Positions 25,279-34,052 of a stretch of 64,000 bases of DNA are shown in pieces (the stretch's first letter is position 1; the number at the start of each line of letters is the position of its first letter). Both the position numbers and the translations under genes were made by a program. Under the pieces are notes generated by a model that saw only the letters and a program-made list of their open reading frames with translations, did no database searches and had not been told where the DNA came from. Source of the DNA: CAYZBF01 sp964476585 (GTDB lineage Bacteria; Hydrothermota; UBA3072); the NCBI GenBank assembly GCA_964476585.1, contig CAYZBF010000006.1, positions 6,073 through 70,072 on the forward strand. The letters are read 5' to 3'.

Positions 25279-26366
25279 GAATAATTCCTGTAATTACGTA
25301 CCGTCGTGAATGAGTCTTGATTCTGGATTACTTCCAGAATACCTTCTGCGATCTCGTCCGGATTAAAACCACAACATATACCTTGTGAACCGATAAGTTC
25401 TTCTATTTCCTTATTAGTGGTAACCGCAACGATAGGGATTCTGGATCTAAGATATTCATAGAGTTTTCCCGGAATTATCTCATTATCCTGTTCAACTTGT
25501 GTCCCCAGAAGTATGAGAATATCCGAATCAAAGAGTTCTATCAGTGCTTTCTGGTGGGGTAGGTAACCTGTGGGTATAAACCTATTAAGTCCAACCTTTT
25601 TTGCCCTTCTATCGAGACCTCCTCCACTGGAGTGGCCTATATGTTTAAACACTATCCTATTTTTGATACCGGGTTTTATCTTGAATAGTTCTCGTAGGCC
25701 TTCAAAAATGTAATCAGGAGTAATAAGATTATTAAATGTTCCCATATACGTTATCATAATATCGTTATCACGAACCCTTTTCGGAATTTTAGGAAAGCTC
25801 TCTTCATTATATCCGTTTCTTACTAAATAGAACTCCCTTGAGTGTTCGGGATATCGAGACTTTAGATATTCTAGATGATTTCTTGTCACTGTGACACAGG
25901 CGGAAGCCTGTTCTATAGAATACCTCTCCAGTGTCATTGCGAGTTTTTCTTCCCACTTAAATGTATATTTACCGAGGTAACCCCCTGTCCAAGGATCCCT
26001 GAAATCAATAATCCAGGGGATGTTCCTTATAGAGAATCCAGAAAGAAGCAGAGAGAAAGGTGGACAGGTAGTCACCACAACATCCATACTTTCAAGGCTT
26101 CTTTTTAGGTTAGGTAACCAGGAAACTTTGTTATCCGGGAAAGAAAAGTAGTCTCGTCTCCCCATACCTGGTGTGGAGATTCTACTTGGCATAAGATGCA
26201 AGGGATCAGGAGAGAAGGACCTAATAATGTTAAGAGAAGAATCTTCTAAGTTCTTTTCTCTCGGGTATCCAGGTGGGGGATATGTAGTAAATATCTTGAC
26301 CATCCATCCCATCCTCTTTAGATATCTTGGAAGATAAAAAGTCCGCTGGATACCCCCCATTCCCAT
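25227..26366 (-). CDS. Family 4 glycosyltransferase with probable non-canonical start
   Basis: 379 residues from the first ATG: MGMGGIQRTFYLPRYLKRMG, IDFRDPWTGGY near 120, MITYMGTFNNLITPDYIFEG near 205, TGYLPHQKALIELFDSDILI near 270 and PGKLYEYLRSRIPIVAVTTN near 305, all GT4 features. The frame continues upstream of this ATG without a stop as IGWIAYYFPP, which is the conserved first strand (family consensus ...YYFPPMGMGGIQR). No ATG, GTG or TTG lies there; only ATT (26387) or ATA (26396) could serve. The true start is therefore upstream at a rare codon, or the original start codon has been lost. Confidence 0.82.
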   Translation of the reverse strand: MGMGGIQRTFYLPRYLKRMGWMVKIFTTYPPPGYPREKNLEDSSLNIIRSFSPDPLHLMPSRISTPGMGRRDYFSFPDNKVSWLPNLKRSLESMDVVVTTCPPFSLLLSGFSIRNIPWIIDFRDPWTGGYLGKYTFKWEEKLAMTLERYSIEQASACVTVTRNHLEYLKSRYPEHSREFYLVRNGYNEESFPKIPKRVRDNDIMITYMGTFNNLITPDYIFEGLRELFKIKPGIKNRIVFKHIGHSSGGGLDRRAKKVGLNRFIPTGYLPHQKALIELFDSDILILLGTQVEQDNEIIPGKLYEYLRSRIPIVAVTTNKEIEELIGSQGICCGFNPDEIAEGILEVIQNQDSFTTVRNYRNYSWVNHAKEYSKLLLSVL

Positions 26367-26428
26367 TGGTGGAAAGTAGTAGGCAATCCAGCCTATTGTT
26401 GGTTTATACGTTCAAATTTCCCTTTTTC

Positions 26429-27175
26429 CTACTTAGTAAGTCCCTTCAAGAATGGTTTAAAAAGATCTATCGGTATAGGGAACAGAGTGGTAGAATTATG
26501 CTCTGCAGCAATCTCGTTCAAGGTCTGCAGGTATCTGAGTTGAATTGTAATAGGAGATTGTTCCATAAGTTTAGCTGCTGCTACCAACTTTTCTGCAGCT
26601 TGATATTCTCCCATTGCATTAATAACCTTTGCTCTTCTATCTCTTTCTGCCTCTGCCTGGCGTGCCATTGAACGTTGCATATCAGCCGGAAGACCAACAT
26701 GTTTGATTTCAACCATTGCAACCTTTATACCCCAGGGGTCTGTTTCCTTATCTATGATACTCGCTAACTGTTTATTGAGTTTTTCGCGTTCTGAGAGGAG
26801 TTCGTCCAATTCTGCACTACCTACAACACTGCGTAGGGTCGTCTGTGCTATCTGAGAAGTTGCAAACAGGTAATCTTCTACCTCAATTATCGCCTTTCCT
26901 GCATCCATTACTCTGAAATATACCACAGCATTCACCTCAACCGATACATTATCTCTTGTTATTACATCCTGGGTCGGCACATCGTAGGTAACCACACGAA
27001 GACCAACACGCATTATCTTCTCTATAAACGGGATGATCAAAACGAACCCCGGACCCCTTATACCAACGAATCTACCGAGTCGAAATACAACTGCCCTCTC
27101 ATATTCTTGCAAGATATTGATTGCATTTCCCAAGAGTATGAGAACTATTACACCAACAACTACGAAAGCAAGCAT
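26429..27175 (-). CDS. SPFH/band-7 protein, slipin (stomatin-like)
   Basis: 248 residues. One N-terminal membrane helix ([20 protein letters not shown]) leads to the SPFH domain: [40 protein letters not shown] and [21 protein letters not shown] helical coiled-coil follows ([20 protein letters not shown]). Slipins form membrane microdomain assemblies and are classically encoded next to an NfeD protease that trims them. Here the ATG overlaps the NfeD stop codon (TAATG), the expected operon. Confidence 0.94.
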   Translation of the reverse strand: MLAFVVVGVIVLILLGNAINILQEYERAVVFRLGRFVGIRGPGFVLIIPFIEKIMRVGLRVVTYDVPTQDVITRDNVSVEVNAVVYFRVMDAGKAIIEVEDYLFATSQIAQTTLRSVVGSAELDELLSEREKLNKQLASIIDKETDPWGIKVAMVEIKHVGLPADMQRSMARQAEAERDRRAKVINAMGEYQAAEKLVAAAKLMEQSPITIQLRYLQTLNEIAAEHNSTTLFPIPIDLFKPFLKGLTK

Positions 27176-28434
27176 TATTCCTCCTTTTTTCTAACCTTTA
27201 GTCTTAACCGATTGACTTCTACCACCTCCACCTCTTCCCCTTCTTTAATCTTTTCACTTGATTTGGCATTCCAGTATTCTCCATGGATAAAAACCTTACC
27301 TCCGGTGGAGTCTATATCGCTCTCTGCCATTCCCACTTCACCAATAAGGCCTTCCTGTCCCGTAGACGGTCTGCGCCTCATTGCTCTTATCGTCGCCCCT
27401 AATGCAAATAAAAAGAATGCAGCAGTTGTTCCCACTACAGCGATGATTATCGGCATGGATATTTGCAAAAACGGCGCATTAGTGTTTAACAACATCATAG
27501 AACCTAATACCATAGCAACTATTCCTCCTATCGCCAATGGTCCGTAAGTAGGAGTAAGAACCTCCATAACAAACATAGCAATCCCGAGAACAATCAACCC
27601 AACTCCGGTATAATTAATCGGCAATGTCTGGAAGGCAAAGAATGCCAAAACAAGAGAAAGGGCTCCAAGAAGACCAGGTACAATAGCACCAGGATGAGTT
27701 ATCCCAAATATTAATCCATAGAACCCTAATATGAATAAAATATATGCTATATTAGGATTGGATATCAATTTCAAAAATTCTTCTCTCCAATTCATTGGAA
27801 TTTCTTCTTTTTTTGCATCCCTTGTATTAAGTTTTTTTACATGGTTGGGTAATTTGACTTCCATTCCATCAATCTTTTCTAAAAGCTCATCAACTGATTC
27901 AGAAATAACATCGATCACACCAAGTTCTAAAGCTTCTTCCGAAGTAGCAGACACCGACTTACGAACGGCGTCCTCAGCCCAGTCAGCATTTCTGTTCTTT
28001 TTCTCTGCAATAGAGCGAATGTAAGCCGCTGCATCCTGTGTCATCTTCTCCTTCATTGTCTCATCAACACCTTTTCCCTCTTCCCCTCCAGGACTAATAG
28101 CAACTGGATGAGCTGCACCAATATTCGTGCCAGGTGTCATAGCTGCTATATGAGCAGCTAACGTAATGAATACACCTGCTGAAGCATCCCTTGCACCTGA
28201 AGGATACACATAAATAATTATAGGAATAGAAGCGTTCAATTCCTCCTTGATTATATCTCTCATCGCCTCATCTAATCCACCTGGTGTATCAATGAGAAAG
28301 ATTAATGCTTCTGCCCTATCATTTTCTGCCTTTTCGATCACGCGTGATACATAGTTAGCTGTAATAGGGCCAATTATACCCTCAATTTTCCCTATTATCA
28401 CAGAACTTCCAAAGAGTAACAAAAGAAAACTCAT
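27175..28434 (-). CDS. NfeD-family membrane serine protease (long form, 1510-N type)
   Basis: 419 residues. A signal-like N-terminus ([15 protein letters not shown]) precedes a ClpP-like protease domain: [20 protein letters not shown], then [20 protein letters not shown] with the nucleophile Ser near 88, and [10 protein letters not shown]. Four membrane helices occupy about 225-345, and a C-terminal OB-fold ([32 protein letters not shown]) closes it. The partner is the slipin downstream. The promoter geometry predicts a leaderless mRNA starting at this ATG. Confidence 0.93.
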   Translation of the reverse strand: MSFLLLLFGSSVIIGKIEGIIGPITANYVSRVIEKAENDRAEALIFLIDTPGGLDEAMRDIIKEELNASIPIIIYVYPSGARDASAGVFITLAAHIAAMTPGTNIGAAHPVAISPGGEEGKGVDETMKEKMTQDAAAYIRSIAEKKNRNADWAEDAVRKSVSATSEEALELGVIDVISESVDELLEKIDGMEVKLPNHVKKLNTRDAKKEEIPMNWREEFLKLISNPNIAYILFILGFYGLIFGITHPGAIVPGLLGALSLVLAFFAFQTLPINYTGVGLIVLGIAMFVMEVLTPTYGPLAIGGIVAMVLGSMMLLNTNAPFLQISMPIIIAVVGTTAAFFLFALGATIRAMRRRPSTGQEGLIGEVGMAESDIDSTGGKVFIHGEYWNAKSSEKIKEGEEVEVVEVNRLRLKVRKKEE

Positions 28435-28441
28435 AATATTA

Positions 28442-28469
28442 ATACTATTCCCTTTAATTCAAAAGTCAA
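28442..28469 (-). promoter_or_regulatory. Promoter for nfeD-slipin, leaderless type
   Basis: TTGACT (28469-28464), 16 bases, TAGTAT (28447-28442), 7 bases, ATG at 28434. No Shine-Dalgarno. Confidence 0.65.
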
Positions 28470-28514
28470 CCCTCGCCAGAGGCACCTCTGGCTCGTCTTG
28501 AGTCAATAGTCTTC

Positions 28515-28699
28515 AGAGGCTGTGCCAAAATTAAATAATGACCTTCTTAAGATAAAAAAATGCGATTCTTTAAGCGAGGGTTCCCCGTTCGCAAAATCCT
28601 CTCGGAGGCCGAGAGCGGAAGCAGCGATTTCCGAACGGAGATCTCGAGCAAAAAAACATATCTGGGAAAAGCAAATATTAGTGTTTTGGCACAGCCTCT
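28515..28699. mobile_element. MITE-like element, 185 bp, 16-bp perfect terminal inverted repeats
   Basis: The ends are AGAGGCTGTGCCAAAA (28515-28530) and its exact inverse (28684-28699). The interior has no gene; it contains GGAGGCCGAGAGCGGAAG followed by CAGCGATTTCCGAACGG, which resembles CCCGAGAGCGGGAGTGG at 59616-59632 in the second element with the same ends (59343-59777). It lies in AGTC-rich intergenic DNA. No clear target duplication is visible. Confidence 0.8.
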
Positions 28700-29097
28700 T
28701 AAGTCACTAGTCTCAGTACAAAATAAGTAACTAGGGGTTAGGATTTTGGGATTGGGATTTAGTTAAGAAATGGAATACTTTAGCCTCGTTTTTATAGCTT
28801 ATAATTAAATTCCAACCTCTAAACCCTAAGTCCCAAATACTAACTTTTGTCCCCCGTCTCCGGTCTTCTGTCAATTTTCATTCTTCAATTTTCAATGAGT
28901 GAAGTCATAGTGACTTCACGTTTCTATGCCCTGACAGCATAGAATATAGGATTAAAATCGAAGTTATCCATTTTAAAAACCATGTCTTAGTTATATTAAT
29001 CGTAAAAAACATTCAAAATTAACCAACTGATTATTAGCTAAATATCTTCGTGATGGGAAGGAATCTAATAATAGAGATATTCAATTGTAGAAAATTC
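28700..29097. other. Non-coding region before the NtrC-type gene; degenerate words and AT-rich DNA
   Basis: No gene supported. 28700-28765 and 28810-28880 carry the AGTC/TTAGG/CCGTCTCCGG words. 28899-28944 holds two adjacent perfect hairpins (listed separately). 28960-29097 is AT-rich and leads into the promoter of the response regulator; AATATCT (29040-29046) and AGATATT (29075-29081) form a weak inverted pair there. Confidence 0.45.
28899..28944. other. Two tandem perfect hairpins
   Basis: GTGAAGTC-ATAGT-GACTTCAC (28899-28919) is followed two bases later by TTCTATGC-(7 bases)-GCATAGAA (28922-28944). Each has a perfect 8-bp stem. No T run follows, so these are not typical terminators. They could be a structured RNA or another palindromic intergenic repeat. 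Confidence 0.55.
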
Positions 29098-29125
29098 TTG
29101 ACAAAATAAGATCTTTATATAAATT
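29098..29125 (+). promoter_or_regulatory. Promoter for the NtrC-type response regulator
   Basis: TTGACA (29098-29103), 16 bases, TAAATT (29120-29125). The leader is about 47 bases and contains an AAGGAG before the start codon. Confidence 0.6.
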
Positions 29126-29178
29126 AATAGAGACGGATAAAAGTAAGCCGGATATTAAGGCTTTGAAGGAGATAAGTA

Positions 29179-30549
29179 TTGAAATATAAACTTTTAATAA
29201 TTGACGATGATGAAGAACTCTTAGAATTACTTAAAAAAAACCTAAAGAGTGAGTTTATCGTCGCCACAGCTACTAAAGCAAAAGATGGCCTTAAGCAGTT
29301 TAGCGTTGTGAATTTTGATGTGGCATTGATTGATGTGGTATTACCTGACATGAACGGAATAGATTTGTCAAAAGAAATGAAAAATATGGATTCTGATTTT
29401 CCAATTGTAGTCATGACTGGCCACGCTTCTGTCGACCTTGCGGTCAGGGCAATGAAAATAGGGGCTTTCTATTTTGTTGAGAAACCCACTAGCCCAAAAG
29501 CACTTAAAGAAATATTAAAAAGGGCAATCGAGCAAACTAATCTTCTTAAAAACTACCAATCCCTTCGGAAGGTTGCTGAAGAGAAATATAGTTTTTCCGG
29601 AATATTAGGTAAAAGTAGAGAGATGCTGGATGTATTTGAACTTATTGAAAGGGTAGCAACTGCTGAAGCTACAGTCCTAATCGAAGGAGAATCTGGAACC
29701 GGTAAGGAACTTGTTGCAAAGGCAATTCACTTTAATTCCCCACGGAAAGATAATCGATTTGTAGCAATCAATTGCAGCGCATTACCAGAGTCTCTGCTTG
29801 AAAGTGAATTATTTGGATATACAAAAGGAGCATTTACAGGAGCTAACAAAAATAAAGAGGGATTGTTCGAAGTAGCGAACGGAGGGACGATTTTCCTTGA
29901 TGAGATTGTGCAGACATCAACCACATTTCAATCTAAATTACTAAGGGTATTAGAGGACGGAACATTTTACCCTATCGGCTCCACAGAAGAGAAAAAAGCT
30001 AACACGAGGATAATCGCGGCAACAAACAGAATTATAGAAGAGGCTGTTGAAGAAGGGACCTTTAGAGAGGATCTTTTCTATCGATTAAATGTAGTAAAGA
30101 TACATCTTCCTCCACTTCGGGAAAGAAAGGGTGATACTCCTTTGCTTATAAATCATTTCCTTGACATTTATTCTAAAAAGGACCACAAGGAAATTAAAAA
30201 TACTTCCCAGGAAGCTATAGAAGTTCTAATACGTTATTCCTGGCCGGGGAATGTGAGAGAACTGGAGAATGCCATAGAAAGAGCTGTAATAATCTGCCAG
30301 GAGGACACAATATTACCTGAACATCTTCCAGAGAGGGTAGTAAAAGGAGAAGAACAGGAACCTTCCAATATTCTCGATTTCGAAGAAGCTAAAGAGGTCT
30401 TTGAAAAGAAGTATCTCAGAAACTTACTGAAGACATCTGGTGGTAATGTAAGTAAAGCTGCTAAAACCGCAGGAATGACAAGACAGAATGTTTATATAAA
30501 GCTAAATAAATATAGTATAAATCCAAAGATCTATTACCCAAGAGAATAG
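29179..30549 (+). CDS. Sigma-54-dependent response regulator, NtrC family
   Basis: 456 residues. Receiver domain at about 1-120 (LLIIDDDEELLELLKKNLKS, phospho-acceptor in VALIDVVLPDMNG, VVMTGHAS, VEKPTSP). AAA+ domain at about 140-375: Walker A GESGTGKE, the sigma-54-contacting GAFTGA loop, Walker B GGTIFLDEI, then LRVLEDGTFYPIGS and SWPGNVRELENA. The C-terminal Fis-type helix-turn-helix is GGNVSKAAKTAGMTRQNVYI. It activates sigma-54 promoters after phosphorylation. No sensor kinase is adjacent. The start is a TTG with AAGGAG 8 bases upstream. The gene ends 5 bases from convergent trpS. Confidence 0.95.
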   Translation: MKYKLLIIDDDEELLELLKKNLKSEFIVATATKAKDGLKQFSVVNFDVALIDVVLPDMNGIDLSKEMKNMDSDFPIVVMTGHASVDLAVRAMKIGAFYFVEKPTSPKALKEILKRAIEQTNLLKNYQSLRKVAEEKYSFSGILGKSREMLDVFELIERVATAEATVLIEGESGTGKELVAKAIHFNSPRKDNRFVAINCSALPESLLESELFGYTKGAFTGANKNKEGLFEVANGGTIFLDEIVQTSTTFQSKLLRVLEDGTFYPIGSTEEKKANTRIIAATNRIIEEAVEEGTFREDLFYRLNVVKIHLPPLRERKGDTPLLINHFLDIYSKKDHKEIKNTSQEAIEVLIRYSWPGNVRELENAIERAVIICQEDTILPEHLPERVVKGEEQEPSNILDFEEAKEVFEKKYLRNLLKTSGGNVSKAAKTAGMTRQNVYIKLNKYSINPKIYYPRE

Positions 30550-30554
30550 TATTC

Positions 30555-31529
30555 TTACCACAATTTCATAACTCTTCGCGCGAGAACCATGGTCTTTTCT
30601 GCTTCATGCCTTGCTTTTTTTGCACCTTCGTTTAGAACCTTCACGACATCAACTTCCCGTTCGATTCTTTTTCTTTCCTTTCGAAATGGCTCTAAAAAAT
30701 CATTAAGTAAATCAGCAGTCTCTTTTTTGCATGCCACGCAACCACGACCACCTTTTTTACATTCTCTCTCTAATTCTTTTATATCAGGAACTTCCATGGC
30801 TTTAAGATAGGCAAAGACTACGCAGCCTTCGGGATGACCAAGGTCATCCTTCCTTATCTTAATAGGATCAGTATAGGCAGATGTAATCTTTTCCTCCACT
30901 ACTTCAGGTGAATCGGATAGATATATAGCATTGTTTAAGGATTTCGACATCTTCTGCCCATCCAACCCTGGAATCCTTGGAGCTTCTGATAGCACAGGCT
31001 CTACCTCAGGAAAAACCTCACCATATTGATCATTAAACCTTCTCCCCAGCTCCCTTGTAAGTTCGAGATGAGGAAGTTGATCCTCTCCGATTGGAACCTT
31101 ATTGGCTCTGTAAATCAGCACATCCGAGGCCTGAAGCACTGGATACCCAAGAAGGCCATAGGATAATCTCTCCTGAAGACCTTCATCTCTTGCCATATCT
31201 TTGACAGTGGGATTTCTCTGTAGCCTGGGAACTGTTATGAGCATTGATAGGAGTAGGTGGAGTTCAGCATGCTGTTTTACATCAGACTGAACGAAAAGAA
31301 TCGATCTCTCTGGATCAATACCAACAGAAATCCAATCGATAGCTGTATTTATTATTCTCTCCTTTAAACACTCCGTTTCATTGTATTTCGTAGTGAGTGT
31401 ATGCCAGTCAGCTATCTCATAGAAGGTTTCGTATTCGCCCTGAAATTTTACCCAGTTCTTGAGAGCACCAAAATAATTACCAATATGGACCTTCCCGGTC
31501 GGTCGGAGACCACTCAATATCCTCTGCAT
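30555..31529 (-). CDS. trpS: Tryptophanyl-tRNA synthetase
   Basis: 324 residues, class I. The GLRPTGKVHIGNYFGAL segment holds the HIGN motif near residue 16, and GQKMSKSLNNAIYLSD carries KMSKS near 195. SGLRPTG and VPIGEDQLPHLELTRELGRR are also typical. The C-terminal part has CKKGGRGCVACKKETADLL, a Cys cluster found in several bacterial TrpRS proteins. The ATG is served by AAAGGAGGT lying inside the end of the 40-aa membrane-protein gene, whose TGA abuts the trpS ATG. Confidence 0.97.
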   Translation of the reverse strand: MQRILSGLRPTGKVHIGNYFGALKNWVKFQGEYETFYEIADWHTLTTKYNETECLKERIINTAIDWISVGIDPERSILFVQSDVKQHAELHLLLSMLITVPRLQRNPTVKDMARDEGLQERLSYGLLGYPVLQASDVLIYRANKVPIGEDQLPHLELTRELGRRFNDQYGEVFPEVEPVLSEAPRIPGLDGQKMSKSLNNAIYLSDSPEVVEEKITSAYTDPIKIRKDDLGHPEGCVVFAYLKAMEVPDIKELERECKKGGRGCVACKKETADLLNDFLEPFRKERKRIEREVDVVKVLNEGAKKARHEAEKTMVLARRVMKLW

Positions 31530-31652
31530 TCAACCTCCTTTAAGTGCATTCAAAACAAGAATTAATCCAAGTATTATAAGAAACAAAAGAATAAGCCAAA
31601 GGGTGGATCTTGGTTTATATTCTCTTTTCGGAAATCGTTTACGTAACTTCAT
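31530..31652 (-). CDS. 40-aa single-pass membrane protein
   Basis: A complete frame from ATG at 31652 to TGA at 31530, abutting the trpS ATG and starting 8 bases after the upstream gene's stop. A basic N-terminus (MKLRKRFPKREYKPRST) is followed by one strong membrane helix (LWLILLFLIILGLILVL) and a short tail (NALKGG). The positive charge before the helix suggests an N-in orientation. The trpS ribosome site AAAGGAGGT is embedded in its last codons. The frame is too short for most gene callers. The function is unknown. Confidence 0.6.
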   Translation of the reverse strand: MKLRKRFPKREYKPRSTLWLILLFLIILGLILVLNALKGG

Positions 31653-31660
31653 CTTTCACT

Positions 31661-32854
31661 CTACCTGACAGGGAGTAGCCTGAAATCCAATATTGTTACA
31701 TTGCCCTCGGTTATTTCAGCGATAGAAGTCCTAGGAAAATAATCTTTAGCTGTTGTCTGGATTATATAATCCCCTGGTGGAAGGACTGTTCTATAACTTC
31801 CCGTATTGTGATCTGTATAGATTCTCTTATCCAGAGAATTCTTTATATGAAGACTAGCGTGCAGTGGCTTATCGGATTCTGCATCTAAAACTTTGCCTTC
31901 TATCACACCAAAAGCCTTCCTGTCTCGTATAGTCAAAAGTAGCTCAGTATCTTTTTTGAGGATTATCGTAGTATCTACAGGGATACAATTTTTAGCATAT
32001 ATAGATAATGGATACATACCTTCAGAAAGTTCAAATTCTATTTCTCCCCCATTTATCTCAAAACTACCTGAATCAGCTAATGAGAGTAAACCGTTAGCTG
32101 GCGTTCCTTTCTCATCCAAGAGTATTATCCTCAAAGCGATAAGTTTCTCGGTGGTTTGAAACTTTTCTTTTGATAAGACACCAAATGATATCTTCCAAGG
32201 CGGACTTCCAATGCTCCCTGTATTTACGCCAACCTTTTCCAGTTCCGGGATTACTTCTGTTTCCCGAGATAGACGAAAATCAATTCCAAAGAAAAGAGCA
32301 AACAACTTCCACTTTAAGAAAGTCACATTTGGAGATATATAAATTGAGGAAATATCGTGACCTCCTCCATTATATTTCTCAAAAGATAAGTCTATACCAA
32401 ATGTTAAAGTATCCGGGTTGAATCTCATCTCTGTATTGAATAAGATTTTCTTGATATCAGGTTCCGTTTCAAATGTAATAAATTGCCCATTAACTCTAGT
32501 ATAAGTACTGAATATCTTGCTTTCAAGACCTATCCCTATTCCATAGCCATATCCATCTATGGAAAAACTCCTCTGCAACCCTTTACTTCCTATTGGGAAT
32601 TGGACCAATGGAAAAAGACTCAAGCCCAAACCCAAAACATCCCTCTTTACCCCTAAACCAAGGATTAAGTCTGAAAGAGCTATTTCAACACGGGAAGAGG
32701 AAAAATTACTTCCCCCTCCTAACTCAATAAATACTTCATACCATTCACTCTCCTGTGAAAGCGAAAAATTTAAGTCCTGAGCATAAAGTCCTTCAGACTT
32801 AAAAGAACTGAGTTTTATGTTACTGTAAAGAATTGACAAAAAAAGAAGTATCAC
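31661..32854 (-). CDS. Exported protein: barrel-like N-terminus, carboxypeptidase-regulatory-like C-terminus
   Basis: 397 residues. A signal peptide (MILLFLSILYSNIKLSSFKS region) is followed by about 200 residues of alternating hydrophobic strands (FSIDGYGYGIGIGLESKIF, LTFGIDLSFEKYNGGG, WKLFALFFGIDFRLSR) that look like part of an outer-membrane barrel. Residues of about 315-397 (GVIEGKVLDAESDKPLHASL, YRTVLPPGDYIIQTTAKDYF) form a carboxypeptidase-D regulatory-like beta sandwich. It overlaps the asparaginase gene by four bases. Probably a surface protein; no specific role can be given. Confidence 0.75.
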   Translation of the reverse strand: MILLFLSILYSNIKLSSFKSEGLYAQDLNFSLSQESEWYEVFIELGGGSNFSSSRVEIALSDLILGLGVKRDVLGLGLSLFPLVQFPIGSKGLQRSFSIDGYGYGIGIGLESKIFSTYTRVNGQFITFETEPDIKKILFNTEMRFNPDTLTFGIDLSFEKYNGGGHDISSIYISPNVTFLKWKLFALFFGIDFRLSRETEVIPELEKVGVNTGSIGSPPWKISFGVLSKEKFQTTEKLIALRIILLDEKGTPANGLLSLADSGSFEINGGEIEFELSEGMYPLSIYAKNCIPVDTTIILKKDTELLLTIRDRKAFGVIEGKVLDAESDKPLHASLHIKNSLDKRIYTDHNTGSYRTVLPPGDYIIQTTAKDYFPRTSIAEITEGNVTILDFRLLPVR

Positions 32855-33726
32855 TCTCCTTGAACCTTTTTATAAGTTTTAGTCTTAATTCCCCAACTCA
32901 TATATTTTGTATTGTACGCAATCCCCACTTTTTCATCCCTATCCACTATTATAATTCCGAAATCAGCGTCTATTTCCTTTATTACTTTTTCTGCCGCATA
33001 TTCAGCATTATGTTCAGCAAGAAGATCGTTTGCCGTCTTTGCTACCATATGCCTCATAATGCCTTCTCCATGTCCGGTTACCGCAACGGCTCCCAACTCC
33101 CCTGCATATATTCCCCCCCCAATCATAGGTGTATCACCCACTCTTCCAGGGAGATGAAACATTATACCTCCTGTAGAAAGGGCAGCTGCCATTCCGCCGA
33201 AACGGTCGAGTGCTACGGCACCTACAGTTTCTAAGGAGTACAAACGACGCATCTTTTCAATATCCTTATAATAACTACTTCCTTTTGTACTATTCTTCTT
33301 AAATAATTCCTTCATCTGTTCTGTTAGAGGATTATATTCTCTGTAACCCATAAGCCTTGCAAAACGAGTTGCCCCTTCGCCAACAAGCATCAGATGCTCA
33401 GTTTCTTTCGCAACATCTCTTGCCACCTTCACCGGATTCTTTACATCTCTTATTGCTGCAACTGCCCCAAAGAGCCCATCAGATCTCATTATCGAAGCAT
33501 CCATCTCAACGTCTCCTTCAAGATTAGGCACAGAACCTGTTCCAGCATTGAAACAGGGGGCATCTTCCATCACCATGACGGCTCTTATTACCGCATTAAG
33601 GGCTTCTTCACCTTCTTTTAACAGAACAAATCCCGCTTCAAGAGACTCGCCTAAATATTCCTCTCTCTCCTCAATATTACGTATTTTCTTTCCAGCTCCA
33701 CCATGAATTACAAGTATTGGTTCCAT
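32851..33726 (-). CDS. Isoaspartyl peptidase / L-asparaginase (Ntn hydrolase)
   Basis: 291 residues of the plant-type asparaginase family. IHGGAGKK opens the protein, AVMVMEDAPCFNAGTGSVPN lies near 60, and the autocleavage site is SLETVGAVALD near residue 165, where Thr becomes the N-terminal nucleophile of the beta chain. STGGIMFHLPGRVGDTPMIG then GGIYAGELGAVAVTGHGEG binds substrate. It releases Asp from isoaspartyl dipeptides and hydrolyses Asn. It is first in a run of four genes ending in trpS, and its promoter geometry predicts a leaderless mRNA. Confidence 0.93.
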   Translation of the reverse strand: MEPILVIHGGAGKKIRNIEEREEYLGESLEAGFVLLKEGEEALNAVIRAVMVMEDAPCFNAGTGSVPNLEGDVEMDASIMRSDGLFGAVAAIRDVKNPVKVARDVAKETEHLMLVGEGATRFARLMGYREYNPLTEQMKELFKKNSTKGSSYYKDIEKMRRLYSLETVGAVALDRFGGMAAALSTGGIMFHLPGRVGDTPMIGGGIYAGELGAVAVTGHGEGIMRHMVAKTANDLLAEHNAEYAAEKVIKEIDADFGIIIVDRDEKVGIAYNTKYMSWGIKTKTYKKVQGE

Positions 33727-33733
33727 AATGGAA

Positions 33734-33761
33734 AATCTATAAAAAACAACTCAAATGTCAA
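33734..33761 (-). promoter_or_regulatory. Promoter for asparaginase-to-trpS run, leaderless type
   Basis: TTGACA (33761-33756), 16 bases, TAGATT (33739-33734), 7 bases, ATG at 33726. No Shine-Dalgarno. Confidence 0.7.
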
Positions 33762-33799
33762 GCATTTAGCCCCGAGAACCAAAATATCATCCATTTAGT

Positions 33800-33930
33800 G
33801 TGTTGGCAGGTCAGTCAGTTTGGACTTCTGACGTCGGACTTTGGACTTCGGACTATTAAATAGTCTCAGATGAGCATTGATAATCTAGTATCCAGAACCT
33901 AAGACCCAGGACCTAAGACCTAATATGCTC
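33800..33930. repeat. Degenerate GGACTT / CCTAAGACC words
   Basis: GACGTCGGACTTTGGACTTC then CAGAACCTAAGACCCAGGAC and CTAAGACCTAAT. These are the same word types as at 780-895 and 63960-63985, partly on the other strand. No gene. Confidence 0.5.
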
Positions 33931-33958
33931 TTGACTTAAAAAAATGACTTAATATATT
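33931..33958 (+). promoter_or_regulatory. Promoter for tRNA-Leu
   Basis: TTGACT (33931-33936), 16 bases, TATATT (33953-33958), 8 bases before the mature tRNA. Confidence 0.8.
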
Positions 33959-33966
33959 AATGGTAA

Positions 33967-34052
33967 GCCGGAGTGGCGGAACTGGTAGACGCGGCGGACT
34001 CAAAATCCGTTGTCCTTTACAGGACTTGTGGGTTCAACTCCCTCCTCCGGCA
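33967..34052 (+). tRNA. tRNA-Leu (anticodon CAA)
   Basis: 86 bases with a long variable arm. The acceptor stem GCCGGAG pairs with CTCCGGC, discriminator A. The anticodon loop CTCAAAA gives CAA. The variable arm is TGTCCTTTACAGGACT, the T arm GTGGG-TTCAACT-CCCTC. CCA is not encoded. Confidence 0.96.

Noticed and set aside
27107..27547. 146-codon plus-strand frame over the nfeD/slipin junction
   Set aside because: Antisense to both genes; Thr/Ser/Pro-rich product with no family or ribosome site.
28522..28710. 62-codon frame spanning the 185-bp MITE
   Set aside because: It ends in the right terminal repeat; no ribosome site and no homology, so a by-product of the element.
31661..32854. Complete TonB-dependent receptor
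   Set aside because: There is a carboxypeptidase-regulatory-like domain, but it is C-terminal and no plug domain or TonB box is visible.
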